Made by a program: the position numbers and the translations under genes. A stretch of DNA of 64,000 nt from Phialophora verrucosa (Eukaryota > Ascomycota > Eurotiomycetes > Chaetothyriales > Herpotrichiellaceae), in assembly GCA_002099365.1 (NCBI GenBank), contig MSED01000001.1:930001-994000 (forward strand), written 5' to 3'. Every line of letters starts with the position of its first letter. Within the stretch, counting starts at the first letter, position 1. Positions 10,424 to 21,666 of the stretch are shown piece after piece. Below the pieces are notes generated by a model. That model was given only the letters and a program-made list of their open reading frames with translations. It was not told the DNA's origin and ran no database searches.

Positions 10424-12333
10424 ATGAGCCCGCCTCAGAGATACTCTTTCGTGAACGCGCGTCCCCAGACGAAGGCGGAAAAGCGACAGACCCGGACTGC
10501 CATCCGATCGCACATTGGACGATGGACCCAGGAAAAACAGCAGAAAATCGAGAGCAGTGCGAGTTCGGCCAGTGAGAAGAGCTCGCCCCCTGAATCTTCG
10601 CGAACCGTGTCACCCTCGCCAGCCCCGACAGACCAGGCACAACCACACCCTCACGATAGACTCGGAAGCGCGTGGTCCGAAGCACCGGACAGTGCGACTG
10701 AAGAGGGGGCTCCTAGTCGCAGAAGCACCGAAGACGAGGTCGCAGGCCTCTCAGAACTGACCGTTACAGCCCCTGCGCATCTGCGGCGAGCCTTTTCTCC
10801 CGGATCAACCACGCATTCGAACTCCGTCATCCAAGTTCTCGGGTCAGGTACCCTGGATCCCTTTCGTACCTATCCGTCGGAGTTCCCCTCTGCATTAGTA
10901 TCACAGTGCCATGACTACTGTAAGCAACTTCGTCCGAATGGCTTCCACTGTTCACTTTAAAGCGTGACCCCAAGAAAGAACTGACGAGCGTCCGTAACCC
11001 AATAGCGCTGAAGGTACTATGGCCTGGTTTGACACCCCGGCCGGCAGGTGTGCCGGACCCTGCCGCTAGCAAAGCCTGGTTTCCGATGCTGCTCAACGAT
11101 ACCGTCGCTCTGCACTCGCTGTTGTTTGGAGCTCTGAGCCACAAGCGACTGAATCTGCTGAAAGGGGCCGGGAACCATGTCGACCTGGACCTGACCAGTT
11201 TGGAGTTGGACATGCGGCGCTGTGAGGCCGAATCCATTGCGCTGATCAACAAAGCTCTTCGCAAAGACAACGTCATCACAGATGCGATGATCGTGTCGGT
11301 ACTTTGCATGGCAGCAAACGCATGGGACTTGACCCTCGAGCGATTCTTGAACGAGCCAGCACCGGCCCCTGTATTTGACCCCTTGTTAAAGAGTCTGCAG
11401 TGGTTGGACATATACGGGCTCCTCAGCGACCACCCCATCCACGCCGCCGGCCTGGTCCAGTTGATAAAGCTCAGGGGTGGCTTGAGTGAGATTCGAACGC
11501 CCGGTCTGGCTGCGACGGTATTTTTGTAGGTCGGCCCCAACATGGTTTGGCTTTTTCTGGCTTGGACTGACCATCTCATTTCCTGCAATAGCTTTGGTAT
11601 TCTCGCCGCGAGCAAACACCTCACGCCGCCTTTGTTTCCTTTTGTGCCGCTTGTCGAGGACGGGGAGCAGACCCAGACACTGTGGAGTGTGTTGGGCACA
11701 TCTCCCAGTGAACTTCGGGACGAGTTTGTGTTCGGCGGCCTGTTCGATCTGGGCATGACAAATGAGATGGCTCTGGTCCTGATTGCGATGCAGCGATACG
11801 GACATAGCGTCCAGTTATTTGTGGATGGCGCTCTTGCAGACCTCGATCTCGCCCGATTCTGCGACAGGAGAAACCTCATCCAACACACCATGTTATCGCT
11901 ACCGGCGCAAACAGACTTACCGGCCTCGGATGGCCCACGACCTGTCTATGAGCCAACTCGACTCGCCATGCTGATATACTCTGTGACTGTCATCTTTCCG
12001 CTGCCGCCGCAAGTAGCGCCCATAGCTCTCCTGACCCAACGGCTCAGATGGGCTCTTCGCGAGACCGACCTGCGCACCAGCTGGTCATCCTCACACCAGG
12101 TCCGGCGCCTTCTCGTGTGGATTCTGTTCATAGGCGGCATCGCCGCGCGAGACATGCCGGACGATCGCTCATGGTTCGTTGCCGTGCTGAGACGGCTGAC
12201 AGCGAAAGGGAATCGGCTTCAAAAGTTCGACCATCTCAAGCGAGAGGTGCTAAACCGTATCCTGTGGCTTGATCGGTCCTGTGACGCTGCAGGCAGAATA
12301 CTCTGGGCCGAGATCTTGGATCCGGGGGAGTGA
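10424..12333 (+). CDS. Fungal transcription-factor-like protein without zinc cluster
   Basis: Three exons: 10424-10919, 11006-11525 and 11592-12333, giving 585 residues. Introns are 86 and 66 bp with donors GTAAGC and GTAGGT. The N-terminus YSFVNARPQ followed by basic RQTRTAIRSHIGRW (about residues 7-31) is the hallmark of the zinc-cluster-less fungal regulator-like family. A Ser/Pro-rich linker with repeated SP-type sites follows. The C-terminal part holds the helical fungal-specific transcription-factor region, including FLSxP-like PSEFPSALVSQCHDY (about 150-165), SLLFGALSHKRL and a run to LDRSCDAAGRILWAEILDP at the end. No Cys6 cluster is present. Target genes are unknown. Confidence 0.78.
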
Positions 12334-13197
12334 TGGTTCATGGACAAAGAGCATGGCTGCAACGAGGTCGAGGAGGATGACTACCGGCAAGGGCCACGCG
12401 GCGTTACGGCGTACAATAGATCCATTTCCATAGGATGGCGAGAAGGACACGGGAAGAGGGGAGGGGAAACCAGTCACCATTATATCTGCATCGCCGGGGC
12501 CACCAATAGGCATGAATAGTCAAATGCTCGTTTGAGACTCGGCGCAATCCAGCCACCTGGGCCGGTTCACCCCCGTGCTCACCAATCACCATACCAGAGC
12601 GGAATCCCCTTCCCTCTTACGGAGTTATAGCAAGATAGGCCATGTGGGGGATCTCCTCCATGAAACGCGCACCATGGATGCGGGCAACGCACGCACGTCC
12701 TGAGGAGGCTGAAGGCGCGGCCCATTTGTTGACCAGCCGTTACCCGGAATTGGTTACAACCCTTTTGGCACCCGGTGATATGGTGGCGTTCAAGTTGCGC
12801 CGGCGGATCTCCGTAACGATCCCTCCTCAGTTCTTGTCGATCCCCCTCGGAATTGGTGTCCGACGCATGTTCCGTCTGTACTTAGGCGATTACTACTCAG
12901 ATATGTACTGTACTACTGCGTCCGCGTTACTGTGTACTCGTAGCCTTGCTTACCGGAGCTTCGTGGTAGCGCCGCGTCCGGCTTACTTAGCACCGCACAT
13001 TGGATCCGGATCGGGAATTATCCACGCCAATCTGTCCAAGCAGCAGCGGAAGGATCCAAAGTCTGCCGCGTGGATGTTTCAGCTTGATCAAAGCTAGGAA
13101 GTCACTCGACAGATGAATAAGTACTTGTGCACAGATCTCGCGCTCTTTCAAGGTACACGCACAGGTTTGCTTCCTGCGCGCAACATCTCCGTCCTAT

Positions 13198-13221
13198 GTA
13201 CGGAGTGCTAGTACTCCGTAC
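13198..13221. repeat. 9-bp inverted repeat with 6-nt loop
   Basis: The arms at 13198-13206 and 13213-13221 pair perfectly around GCTAGT. The right arm overlaps a partial copy (GTACTCGGT, 13218-13226) of the recurring intergenic word GTACCGAGTA. Confidence 0.6.
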
Positions 13222-14508
13222 TCGGTCCTTCGTTCCCGGTGCCTGTAATGAGAAGGGACCTGTGTTGACGCACGATAGCAATGGGATGTCGTGCTTAGGG
13301 GGCCTCGGCTTCAGGTATGTTAGGCCGCAGAGCCCCGGCGACAAATATGGCAGTCCTCATGTACCCGATTCAGCATCGTCAAAGAAGCGGTCGGCCCTCA
13401 CTGTCCCTTTCTGGCTTTTCACTGGTTGCAAGAGCCGCATCACAATATCTACGACATCTCCTTGCTGAAAAGGACGGCCTCGGAGCATATATGGGCATGT
13501 CCGGGTGGGCAAGATGCGACAAAGACGTGGCCATCACAAAGAGGATAGTATAACTATGCGTTCAACGAGTACCGGGCCATTGAATTTTCAGAGCAATTAA
13601 TATGGAGAGACTGCCACGATCTCTACTGGGTTGCTCTCCTGCTAGGTCCGGGGCGGTGAACTAATCTCCCGAATCACTGTTGGATGCAGCGAACGTGACA
13701 AATGCTTGAGCCGCTCAACGAACTGAGAGCTGTGAAACCTCAATGCACGGTCCGGTATACTGCGTGGAACGCTGGAGGACGTCAAGCCCTTCTGTTGACC
13801 AGATTTGTGCGACGGCGGTAGAGTCCACCGAAGGACTGAGGCGCAATGGTCCGTCAAAGGTTTCGACGAGAAAGAATGGCGCAAAGAGTCTGTCAGATTC
13901 ATGGTGACGCTCGACGACGCGTTAGTTGTCCACAAGTCCTCGGATGTTCGACAAGGTCGGTGCCTTAGAGAATGCTAGGTGAGACGCTCTGCCGCGGTTG
14001 CGAGTCTCACTACGACTCTCCGCATGTATCAATCCTTGCCTGAAACGCATTGTGGCTCCACGATGTGTAGACACTGGGAACGTCGTCGACATCGTAAAGC
14101 AGTCTTCGTCCGCGAGCTTTCCTTCTGCAAGGCTACGAGGCTGTGCCCTCTAAGGCCGTTTAACTCCACGTATTGGCCTGCGCTTGACCGCTTTCGGTCT
14201 ACAATTGTGATGTAAATTAAGCTGGGCTGATGTTTATTACTGCAGAGCCGAGGAGACGCATGACCCACCTCACCAAGTACAGATGTGCAGTGGACGAGGG
14301 ATTCTGTCGTCGTTTCGAACCAAGACGGACAAACAGTCAACCCGAGGAGTCACAGTCTTTGCCAATGAGAGTGAAGCCTCCTTGCTGAATGAGGAGAAAC
14401 CCTGCCCTGCCAGGCAACGGAGTTAAGAAGTCTGGGATGGTCATCTTTGGGACTAGTCCACCTTCGGCTTCTCAAAGACTGTTGCGTTTCCAACAGCGCA
14501 GGTAGAGG

Positions 14509-14516
14509 TATAAATA
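14509..14516 (+). promoter_or_regulatory. TATA box of the dehydrogenase gene
   Basis: TATAAATA lies 82 bp before the ATG at 14599 and is followed by a CT/AC-rich leader, a usual fungal core-promoter layout. Confidence 0.6.
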
Positions 14517-14598
14517 TTGCGATGTCGCCCTGTCAGAATAGAAGAGCGAACCAGCTCGAGTCCGAATCTCTAGAGTCCTCTCAACTCAGTCAGCCAAA

Positions 14599-15678
14599 AT
14601 GACAGCAACCACTCACGCCGAGTTCAACGCCGAGACCGAAGCATTGGACGTCGCAAAGGCATTCCCTGCAGCTATTCGAGGCAAGACCGTTCTCGTAACG
14701 GGTGTCAACCTCAAGGGCATTGGCTTTACCACTGCGCAGGCGTTTGCTTCCCAGGAGCCTGCACACGTGATCCTCGCCGGCCGCAACAAGTCCAAACTTG
14801 AGGAGTGTCTCGAGGAGCTCAAGAAAGACTATCCAAATGTCGACTATCGCGCACTGATCCTCGACCTCGGCAGCCAGAACGCCGTCCGGGCCGCTGCGCA
14901 GGAGGTCCTCTCGTGGAACGATGTCCCCAGAATCGATATCTTGGTCAATAATGCTGGTGTGGCTAGTATTCCTAAGCGCACCCTCAGCGAAGAAGGCATC
15001 GAGATGACCTTCGCGACAAACCACGTCGGACACTTCCTGTTCACGTGTCTCATCATGCCTAAGCTCATTGAAGCAGCAAAGGCCAACCCGAAAGGCGCCA
15101 CGCGAATCGTCAATGTCACTTCCCGTGCGGCCGAGGCGAACGGGATCCGCTGGAGCGATCTCAACTTCGAAAAGAAGTCAAGGGAGTTACCTGAGGACGA
15201 GCAGCCGAATTACACGGTGCTCGGGATGTGGGGCATCACTGACGGGCAAGATCTGTCATACATCCCTTTGGAGGGCTACGTTCAGAGCAAGGCCGCCAAT
15301 GTCTTGTTCGGTATCGCGCTTACAAAGAGGCTGTATGAGAAGTACGGGATTCTGAGTGTTGCGCCGCATCCCGGCGTGATTGCTACCGAACTGACCAGGC
15401 ATTCGACCGAGGAGCAGATGGCTGCCATCAAGGCGAGAGCGCAGCGCGGGGAGTTCTCGTACAAGACTCTGGGTCAAGGGGCGTCGACGACCCTGGTTGC
15501 GGCTGTAGATCCCAAGCTCGGAGTCAGCGAAACGCGGGATGGCAAGGAGGGCTACGGAGCTTACCTGGTTGATTGTCAGATTTCGCAGAATGCGCATCCT
15601 CGCGCTAAGTCGAGCGATGAGGCTGAGAAATTGTGGAAGTTGTCCGAAGATCTTGTTGGAGAGAAGTTTTCTTGGTGA
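14599..15678 (+). CDS. Short-chain dehydrogenase/reductase
   Basis: A 359-residue intronless SDR. The nucleotide-binding glycine motif is TGVNLKGIG (34-42). NNAG is at 117-120, the catalytic Ser is S175 in VNVTS, and the Tyr-Lys pair is Y227-x3-K231 in GYVQSK. PHPGVIATEL near 256-265 is typical of the retinol-dehydrogenase/WWOX-like classical group, which usually reduces aldehydes or ketones with NADP(H). The spacing between glycines (TGxxxKGIG) is one residue longer than the common TGxxxGIG, which may be tolerated or may alter cofactor choice. The substrate is unknown. The start has a good context (CAAAATGAC) and a TATA box lies upstream, suggesting inducible expression. Confidence 0.88.
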   Translation: MTATTHAEFNAETEALDVAKAFPAAIRGKTVLVTGVNLKGIGFTTAQAFASQEPAHVILAGRNKSKLEECLEELKKDYPNVDYRALILDLGSQNAVRAAAQEVLSWNDVPRIDILVNNAGVASIPKRTLSEEGIEMTFATNHVGHFLFTCLIMPKLIEAAKANPKGATRIVNVTSRAAEANGIRWSDLNFEKKSRELPEDEQPNYTVLGMWGITDGQDLSYIPLEGYVQSKAANVLFGIALTKRLYEKYGILSVAPHPGVIATELTRHSTEEQMAAIKARAQRGEFSYKTLGQGASTTLVAAVDPKLGVSETRDGKEGYGAYLVDCQISQNAHPRAKSSDEAEKLWKLSEDLVGEKFSW

Positions 15679-16705
15679 GCGGCGACAAAGCGCAGAGAAC
15701 CATGCGATCAGTAGCCAGTCAGTCACAACAGAAATACACTATTCTCAACTCAATATTGTAACTTCACCTCCGCTGCTTGAGGGTCTTCTCACAAGGGTTC
15801 ACCTGTTCCTTCGACTCACCGACTCATCCGTGCTGCCGGACCCTCTCCACACCATCGCGCTCGGTCATCCAATAGCGAGCCAATCCTTCCTTTTGCAAGA
15901 ATATAATTAAGTTCAGCACAATTGCTCCCAAGAATCTGGGGACATCCTTCGGGGTTCGCAGTGGGCAGCAGCTTGCCGACCACTGTCGTCTAGATCTGGT
16001 GGTAAAATTGGCTTGTCTTAATACTCATCTGTCTTCCAGTATCTACCCTCTCCCTCTCCTGAGGAAATGGTAGAGAGCCGGGTGTGACTTGTTACAAGAG
16101 ACCACAAAACCTTCTGACATGCTCCGTGCATCGAGGAGGGGTTTTCCTCCCTAGAGAGTTTTTTGCTTCTGAAAGCGTTGCTTTCTTTTTTGACAGGCTA
16201 CACGTCCTGTATTGTGCGGGCAGTATGTGGGCAATAGGCGATGCGCCTGGACGACTTCATCTTTAACCCAAAAGTGAAGAAATAAGCGGGAAGATGAGAT
16301 GAAAGTGAATTTTAGGTCGGTTGCCTCCGCCAAGACTCTTACACTCTAACTAATTGTATTTCTCCGTATCCCTACGTGACACTCGTTCGGAAAAACTGGT
16401 TCCGGCCACCCTCGCCTTGAGAGTTTCTTCGTCAACCTCAGTAAATGCGGCAAGCACTTTTATCGAGGCCACATCCGTATACCTCAGTCTTCAGCCCAGG
16501 GAGAGGGGCGTATCGTCTCGGCTCTCCTTTCGGTCCTTTCGGTCCTTTCGGAGGCAGTAGCCACCCATCATATTCACTTAGACGCTTAGCTCGATTATTC
16601 TGTCACTCAAGCCTCAATCATCGGATACAGAGAGTTCGCGCCAAAGATGTGTTAGCACGTTCTGTCTCCAACCCATGGTCCAACTCGGCCAAAGAAAAGG
16701 CGAAA
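15679..16705. other. Intergenic region with 9-bp tandem repeat
   Basis: No gene is recognised. About 150 bp before the Dbr1 start, at roughly 16527-16553, there are three tandem copies of a TTTCGGTCC-like unit. Confidence 0.5.
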
Positions 16706-19254
16706 ATGTCAGAAATGGAAGAGCAAAAGTCACCAGGCGTCAGGATCGCCGTTGAAGGCTGCGTGAGTTCCGATCCCCCAACATTCCTCGATCTTTGCTG
16801 ACTGTCCGATCAAGGGCCATGGGACACTTCATGCAATCTACGCCTCGGTTGAGCAGGCTTGTAAGGTCAAAGGCTGGGATGGTGTTGATCTGCTCATCAT
16901 TGGCGGCGATTTCCAGGTCAGGATCCCTGATCTCAGACGCCTGACAAGCTAACTGTTTCCAGGCAGTCAGGAACCAATATGATCTCAACGTTACCGCGAT
17001 GCCTCCGAAATACAGGCGCATGGCCGACTTTCACGAGTATTACAGCGGCAGCAGGACGGCTCCTTACCTGACGATCTTCATTGGTGGCAACCACGAAGCA
17101 AGCAATCATCTTTTTGAACTCTACTATGGCGGATGGGTCGCACCCAACATCTACTACCTAGGAGCGGCCAATGTCCTCCGGTTCGGACCTCTAAGGATTG
17201 CCGGATTGACTGGGATTTGGAAAGGATACGATTACCGGAAACCTCACTTCGAGCGACTCCCCTACAACCAAGAAGAGATCACCAGCATTTTCCATGTCAG
17301 AGAATTGGATGTCAGGAAGCTGTTGTCTCTACGCTCACAGGTTGATATCGGGTTGTCACATGACTGGCCGCAAGGAGTCGAATACCAAGGAGATTACAAT
17401 TGGCTTTTTGATCAGAAGCCAGATTTTAGGACCGATTCACGCTCGGGAAAACTGGGGAGCGTAGCGGCAAGACAATGTTTGGAGCGACTGAGACCTCCTT
17501 ACTGGTTCTCTGCCCACCTACACACAAAGTTCGCTGCTATTTTTAAGCACAATCAAGATCAGTCCTCCACAGAGGCAACTCCGAGACCCAACCGAGCCAT
17601 CGACAGACGAGCGGAGAATTCTCCCCCAAAGCAGACAAGCGAGTACCCTCAAGGCAGCCGTACTATTGCGACATCGGAAGACCGTCCTCTGGTCTCAGCT
17701 TGGCAACAATTTCATGTTGGCGCTCAGCAGGCAGACACCGAAGAACGAGACAGGATCCTGAAAGACAGAGATGATCAACGACTAGAGGAGAAGAAAACCG
17801 GCAACTATCCCCGTCCAGTATACTCATTTGATGAGACATTCAATGAGATCGGGCAGGGAGAAGGCCTGAGTCGTACAATTGTCTCGACAACTCGGAGCCA
17901 GCTCGACAACGCCGACGAGTATCAGCCTATCCCGCAACTTGACGGTTGTGCCTATTCAAGAGCTACCAAGCGACCGCGCCTAGAAGACGAGCAGCATGCA
18001 GTTACCAATGGTCTAAGCCACAAGATTGCCGATCAAACTGCGTCTCGCGATCAGATGGATGGCGCCAGTTCCAGTTTGCTTTTGCCCTCGCAATCGGTGC
18101 TTGCAAATCCCGATGCTATTGACATCGACATGAGTGACGACGAGGATTCTACGGCAGTAGCCAGCGATGCGACACCCCAAGCTAAGCCTCTGCCAATCCC
18201 TTCCACTACTCCCAAAGCCGATCAAAGCAATGACGAAAGGGAGGCAAACCTCTCCAAGAGCCTCTCGGAAGAAAGTGAAGATGGTGGCGTCATACTCAAC
18301 CCTCAGGCTGCATCATTTGCACCCACAACCGGCATCTCCTTTTTACGGCCAGAGGGAGCCGTATTGCCGTCCGCAGGATCGAGGAAGTCGTCCGACCCAG
18401 GCTTGGAACATTCTGCTGAAGCGCCCGAAGCGCAGAATTCTGCTGGGACTGTCGCTGGCGAGACACAGGCCGAGCAGACTCAGGACCACGCTGCGAATAC
18501 CACCAGCCAAGTGTCCGAAGAAATGAGAGCCCAACTAGCAGCGCTATCTAGCAAGTTCACAGCAGAAGAACCGACGGAAACCTCCCCGCCGCTTCCGTTC
18601 CCCAAGGAGATCACCAACAACACGACCCACTTCCTTGCCCTAGGCAAGTGCGAGGTATATCAGGAATTCCTCCAACTTGTCGAAATCAGCTCCATGACTT
18701 CCCCGGGGGAAACAATCCGCCGTCCTCTCAAACTCTCTTACGACCCAGAATGGCTTGCGATCCAGCGAGTCTTTGCGCCTGAACTTCACCTCGGTGGTGT
18801 GCCCACTGATAAAGTCCCTCCTGATCGTGGCGAGACCTATTACCGGGAGCGAATCGAAGAAGAGCAGGAGTGGATTTTCGAGCACGTGGTCAAGGCTGGA
18901 AAACTCCAAGTTCCGGAGAACTTCACGGTCACGGCGCCAGTGTACAATCCTAGCCTACAGGTCGGACCCGGCGAGATGCCTCGTGAGGTGACAAATCCGC
19001 AGACCAGTGCATACTGCGATTTGATCGGGATTAGGAATAAATTCGACAGCAGCGAGGAGGAGAGAGACTTCAGGATACAGCAGGGGCCTCGACCCGAGAG
19101 TGAATCATTCCGAGAATACCATAATCGGCCGCGTCAACAGGGTCGCGGTGGCCATCGTGGTGGCGGCAATGGAGGATACGGTCGGGGCCGCGGACGCGGA
19201 GGTGACAGAGGAAGAGGCCGAGGCCGGGGACGGGGCCGGGGAAGCGGTCATTGA
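16706..19254 (+). CDS. DBR1: RNA lariat debranching enzyme Dbr1
   Basis: Three exons: 16706-16762, 16815-16916 and 16963-19254, with introns of 52 and 46 bp. The product is 803 residues. The metallophosphoesterase core shows EGCGHG (Cys and His ligands, split by intron 1), GGDFQAVRN (Asp ligand, split by intron 2), IGGNHEASNHL, LSHDWP and SAHLHTKF, all hallmark Dbr1 blocks. The conserved C-terminal Dbr1 region (THFLALGKCEVYQEFLQL) is followed by an RG/RGG-rich tail of about 40 residues. Between core and C-terminal region lies a ~350-residue disordered insert. The enzyme hydrolyses the 2'-5' bond of intron lariats in the nucleus. Without the two small 5' exons the active site would be incomplete. 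A second ATG lies four codons downstream. Confidence 0.95.
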
Positions 19255-19568
19255 TGGATGGACGGCCCTCACCCTGGCTTTTCTGACACGGTGATGTTGG
19301 CGATGTGCCTCTTTCTGGCCCATCTAACGTTGCCGTGAGATGAGGTGTTCCCAGTCGCACAATCTGTATGCATACGGAACACGTGTACAACACGCACGAT
19401 TGATACCCCTGAGGTTGGAAGGGAGGGAAATGCGCGATCCTGTATGAAAGCCATTAGAGCTCGGAGAGAAAGGTATCTATCTTTGCATTGGGATGGATGG
19501 TGTCTGACATCCTCCAAAGCTGGCTGACCATATTATTGGCTATCCTCAGCGAGGATGAGGCCCTCAAT
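19255..19568. other. Convergent 3' regions
   Basis: This is the space between the stop codons of Dbr1 (plus) and ORC6 (minus). Nothing further was recognised. Confidence 0.5.
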
Positions 19569-20894
19569 TCACTTCACAGCCACGGCCACAGCCCCAGGCT
19601 TGACGGCAGGAGATCTATCCAACTTGTCCAGCCTCTGCAGGAACTGTTTCCGCCACTTCTCGAACTCGCGCGTGCGCTCTTCGCCCAGAAAGTCCAGCCC
19701 ATGATGCATCATGGTGTGCAAGCCGGGTAGCAGCACGCCGTCAGGGTCCTCATCCACCTCCTCGTCGTCCACTGACGTTGCACGCTTCCTTTGCCTTCTC
19801 CTCCCTGAAATAATCAAATCATCTTCATCGTCTTCCTCATTCTGACTTTCCAGTCGATCTGCCTCCTCCTCATCCTCGTCCCCCTCACTCTCGACCTGGT
19901 CGTCGGCAGCAGCAGCATCAGGATCGAACTCAAACACCCGTTCCGGCACACTCCCAAACCACTCCTGGCCCCTCGCATACCCGTGCTGGTTGATCCTGCG
20001 GATCCAGCCCTCCACGCCCTTCACCCCAGGAGCATACCCCAGCACCTCGACCGCCCGGGCACACGTAGACTTGTAGACCGAAGTAGTCATCTTCGCGGCC
20101 GTCTGCATGCGCGTCAAGACCATCAGGTACAGGGCGACGAGCAAGCCCATGACCTTTTCTTCGAGATCCTTCTCCCACGACGATGACGACGACGATGATC
20201 CTGCTTGAGATTCGCCTTCCCCGGGCGGCCACAGCCCATCCAGCTTCAATACAACACACACGCCCGTGTAGACGTGGGGGGCAAGCAGGGGCGTCGCAAA
20301 CGTCCTGCAAAGTCTGCGGATATATGGCATCACATAGCGAGGTGCCTCCTCCGCTGCATCCCTGTGCGCTAGACCATTGACTTTTCCTAGGAATGAAGGA
20401 TCTCTCTTCCCGGTCGTGGAGTTGGATTTGGCTTTCGAAGGCGTGGCCGAGGCACTTGTCCTTCCAGTTCTCGTTCCCGTTCCTGCTTTTCTCTGCGATT
20501 CTGTTTCTTCTGCACGCGATTTAATCGCCCCATCTGCTGTCCTCTTCTTGCCCCTACCGCCTGGCGTGGTGGTGGCGGCGGCGGGGGCGCCCTCCTCGCC
20601 GAGCACGCCGCCCAAGAAGGCGACCAACTTCCTGTACGCCGCTGGTTTGCAGGGCGCGCCGCCCGTCTTGGGCGCGGGAAGTCTCAGCTTCGCCCGGAGG
20701 CGCGTGCATGCTATTTCGCAGCACGCGTGGGCGCGGGCGATCTCTTCCTCCGGTTTCAGGTGCGCGGCTCGCTGGCGGGATTGTGCGAGGAGGGACTCGG
20801 AGAGGTGGACGAGAGGCGCGGGGAGCGTGGTGGGGGTGTAGTTTGGGAGGAGGGACACGAGGGTGAGGCCTAGTGGGGACGAGGTGGTTGGCAT
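19569..20894 (-). CDS. ORC6: Origin recognition complex subunit 6
   Basis: A single-exon gene of 441 residues. The N-terminal domain matches fungal Orc6: short helices with LLPNYTPTTLPAPLVHLSESLLAQSRQRAAHLKPEEEI split over residues about 15-55, then ARAHACCEIACTRLRAKLRLP. This is the cyclin-box/TFIIB-like fold that helps load MCM helicase at origins. A second helical lobe around residues 185-330 (YVMPYIRRLCRTFATPLLAPHVYTG) fits the second TFIIB-like repeat. Between them and after them lie Lys/Ser-rich and strongly acidic stretches. The frame stays open upstream to 21011 but only with a GTG, so the ATG at 20894 is the start. It acts in the nucleus with ORC1-5. Confidence 0.85.
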   Translation of the reverse strand: MPTTSSPLGLTLVSLLPNYTPTTLPAPLVHLSESLLAQSRQRAAHLKPEEEIARAHACCEIACTRLRAKLRLPAPKTGGAPCKPAAYRKLVAFLGGVLGEEGAPAAATTTPGGRGKKRTADGAIKSRAEETESQRKAGTGTRTGRTSASATPSKAKSNSTTGKRDPSFLGKVNGLAHRDAAEEAPRYVMPYIRRLCRTFATPLLAPHVYTGVCVVLKLDGLWPPGEGESQAGSSSSSSSWEKDLEEKVMGLLVALYLMVLTRMQTAAKMTTSVYKSTCARAVEVLGYAPGVKGVEGWIRRINQHGYARGQEWFGSVPERVFEFDPDAAAADDQVESEGDEDEEEADRLESQNEEDDEDDLIISGRRRQRKRATSVDDEEVDEDPDGVLLPGLHTMMHHGLDFLGEERTREFEKWRKQFLQRLDKLDRSPAVKPGAVAVAVK

Positions 20895-21666
20895 CGAAGC
20901 GTGGGTGGATGGTAGGCGGTCAATTGGTGGAACGTGAGTGTGCCGGGCGTGGCAAGAGGCGAAGTACTGTCTGATACGAATAGGACGGAGTCTGTGTATT
21001 CGAATATACACAGTAATTTGGGGGAGGTCGCTGCTGCATTTTCTGTTCTACACAAGGCTGAGCCGCGCTGTGCACGCGCTGCGTGCCTAAACTTCGCAGT
21101 AGCATGTAAATATACGGTCGAGTACCGAGTACAGAGAGGAAATCGTATCCTCAATCATACTGCGTGACTTCGCAGCATCTCCTCTGTATCCCTCAGGCAC
21201 ATAGTATCTCTTGACCGGCCAAATAAGTCGCTCTCATGAGACCGCGATGACACGCAAGTACACAGGCAGACGAATTTGATGGGATCCTCTCATCCTTCAA
21301 TCCGTTTCAAGCTAAGTAAATAATTAATTTTTCAATGTATCGGACAGGTTCCTCTGCACTCAAGCAGGGCTACTCGATACTCAATAACTTACAGTACGGC
21401 GATGGGGCACCTCTTCCAGGTGATGGGACGGACGCCTACCTTGAAGGTTGAGGCTTGTGCTGTCTAGGTATGCCATGTCTCTTCTGGTCGGCCTTGGAGT
21501 TCCTCCTTGACGCTTTCATTTCTTCGTACTCCAACCAAACTCGACATCGTCAACTCCTCGCATCAACAGCCTTCCTGGACGGTTGGGTCTACCTGGGCAT
21601 CCTCAGCTGTCGACCATGCATAACAAGTATACATCACAGGTTCCGGATCGAACGGGACGTCATATT
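20895..21666. other. Intergenic region carrying GTACCGAGTA
   Basis: No gene is seen. AGTACCGAGTAC lies at 21121-21132. Confidence 0.5.

Larger units (their letters stand above)
12334..14598. other. 2.3-kb intergenic region
   Basis: I find no supportable gene. A frame at 12642-13097 opens with ATG but resembles nothing. A perfect inverted repeat (GTACGGAGT and ACTCCGTAC) lies at 13198-13221 and runs into GTACTCGGT. The last 250 bases are the promoter of the dehydrogenase gene, with a TATA box at 14509-14516. Confidence 0.55.

Noticed and set aside
11480..11510. Reverse-complement of a T-loop-like GTTCGAATC
   Set aside because: It lies inside a coding exon of the regulator-like gene and no tRNA arms surround it.
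12642..13097. 151-codon ATG frame
   Set aside because: No domain, no family resemblance and a composition like random GC-rich DNA.
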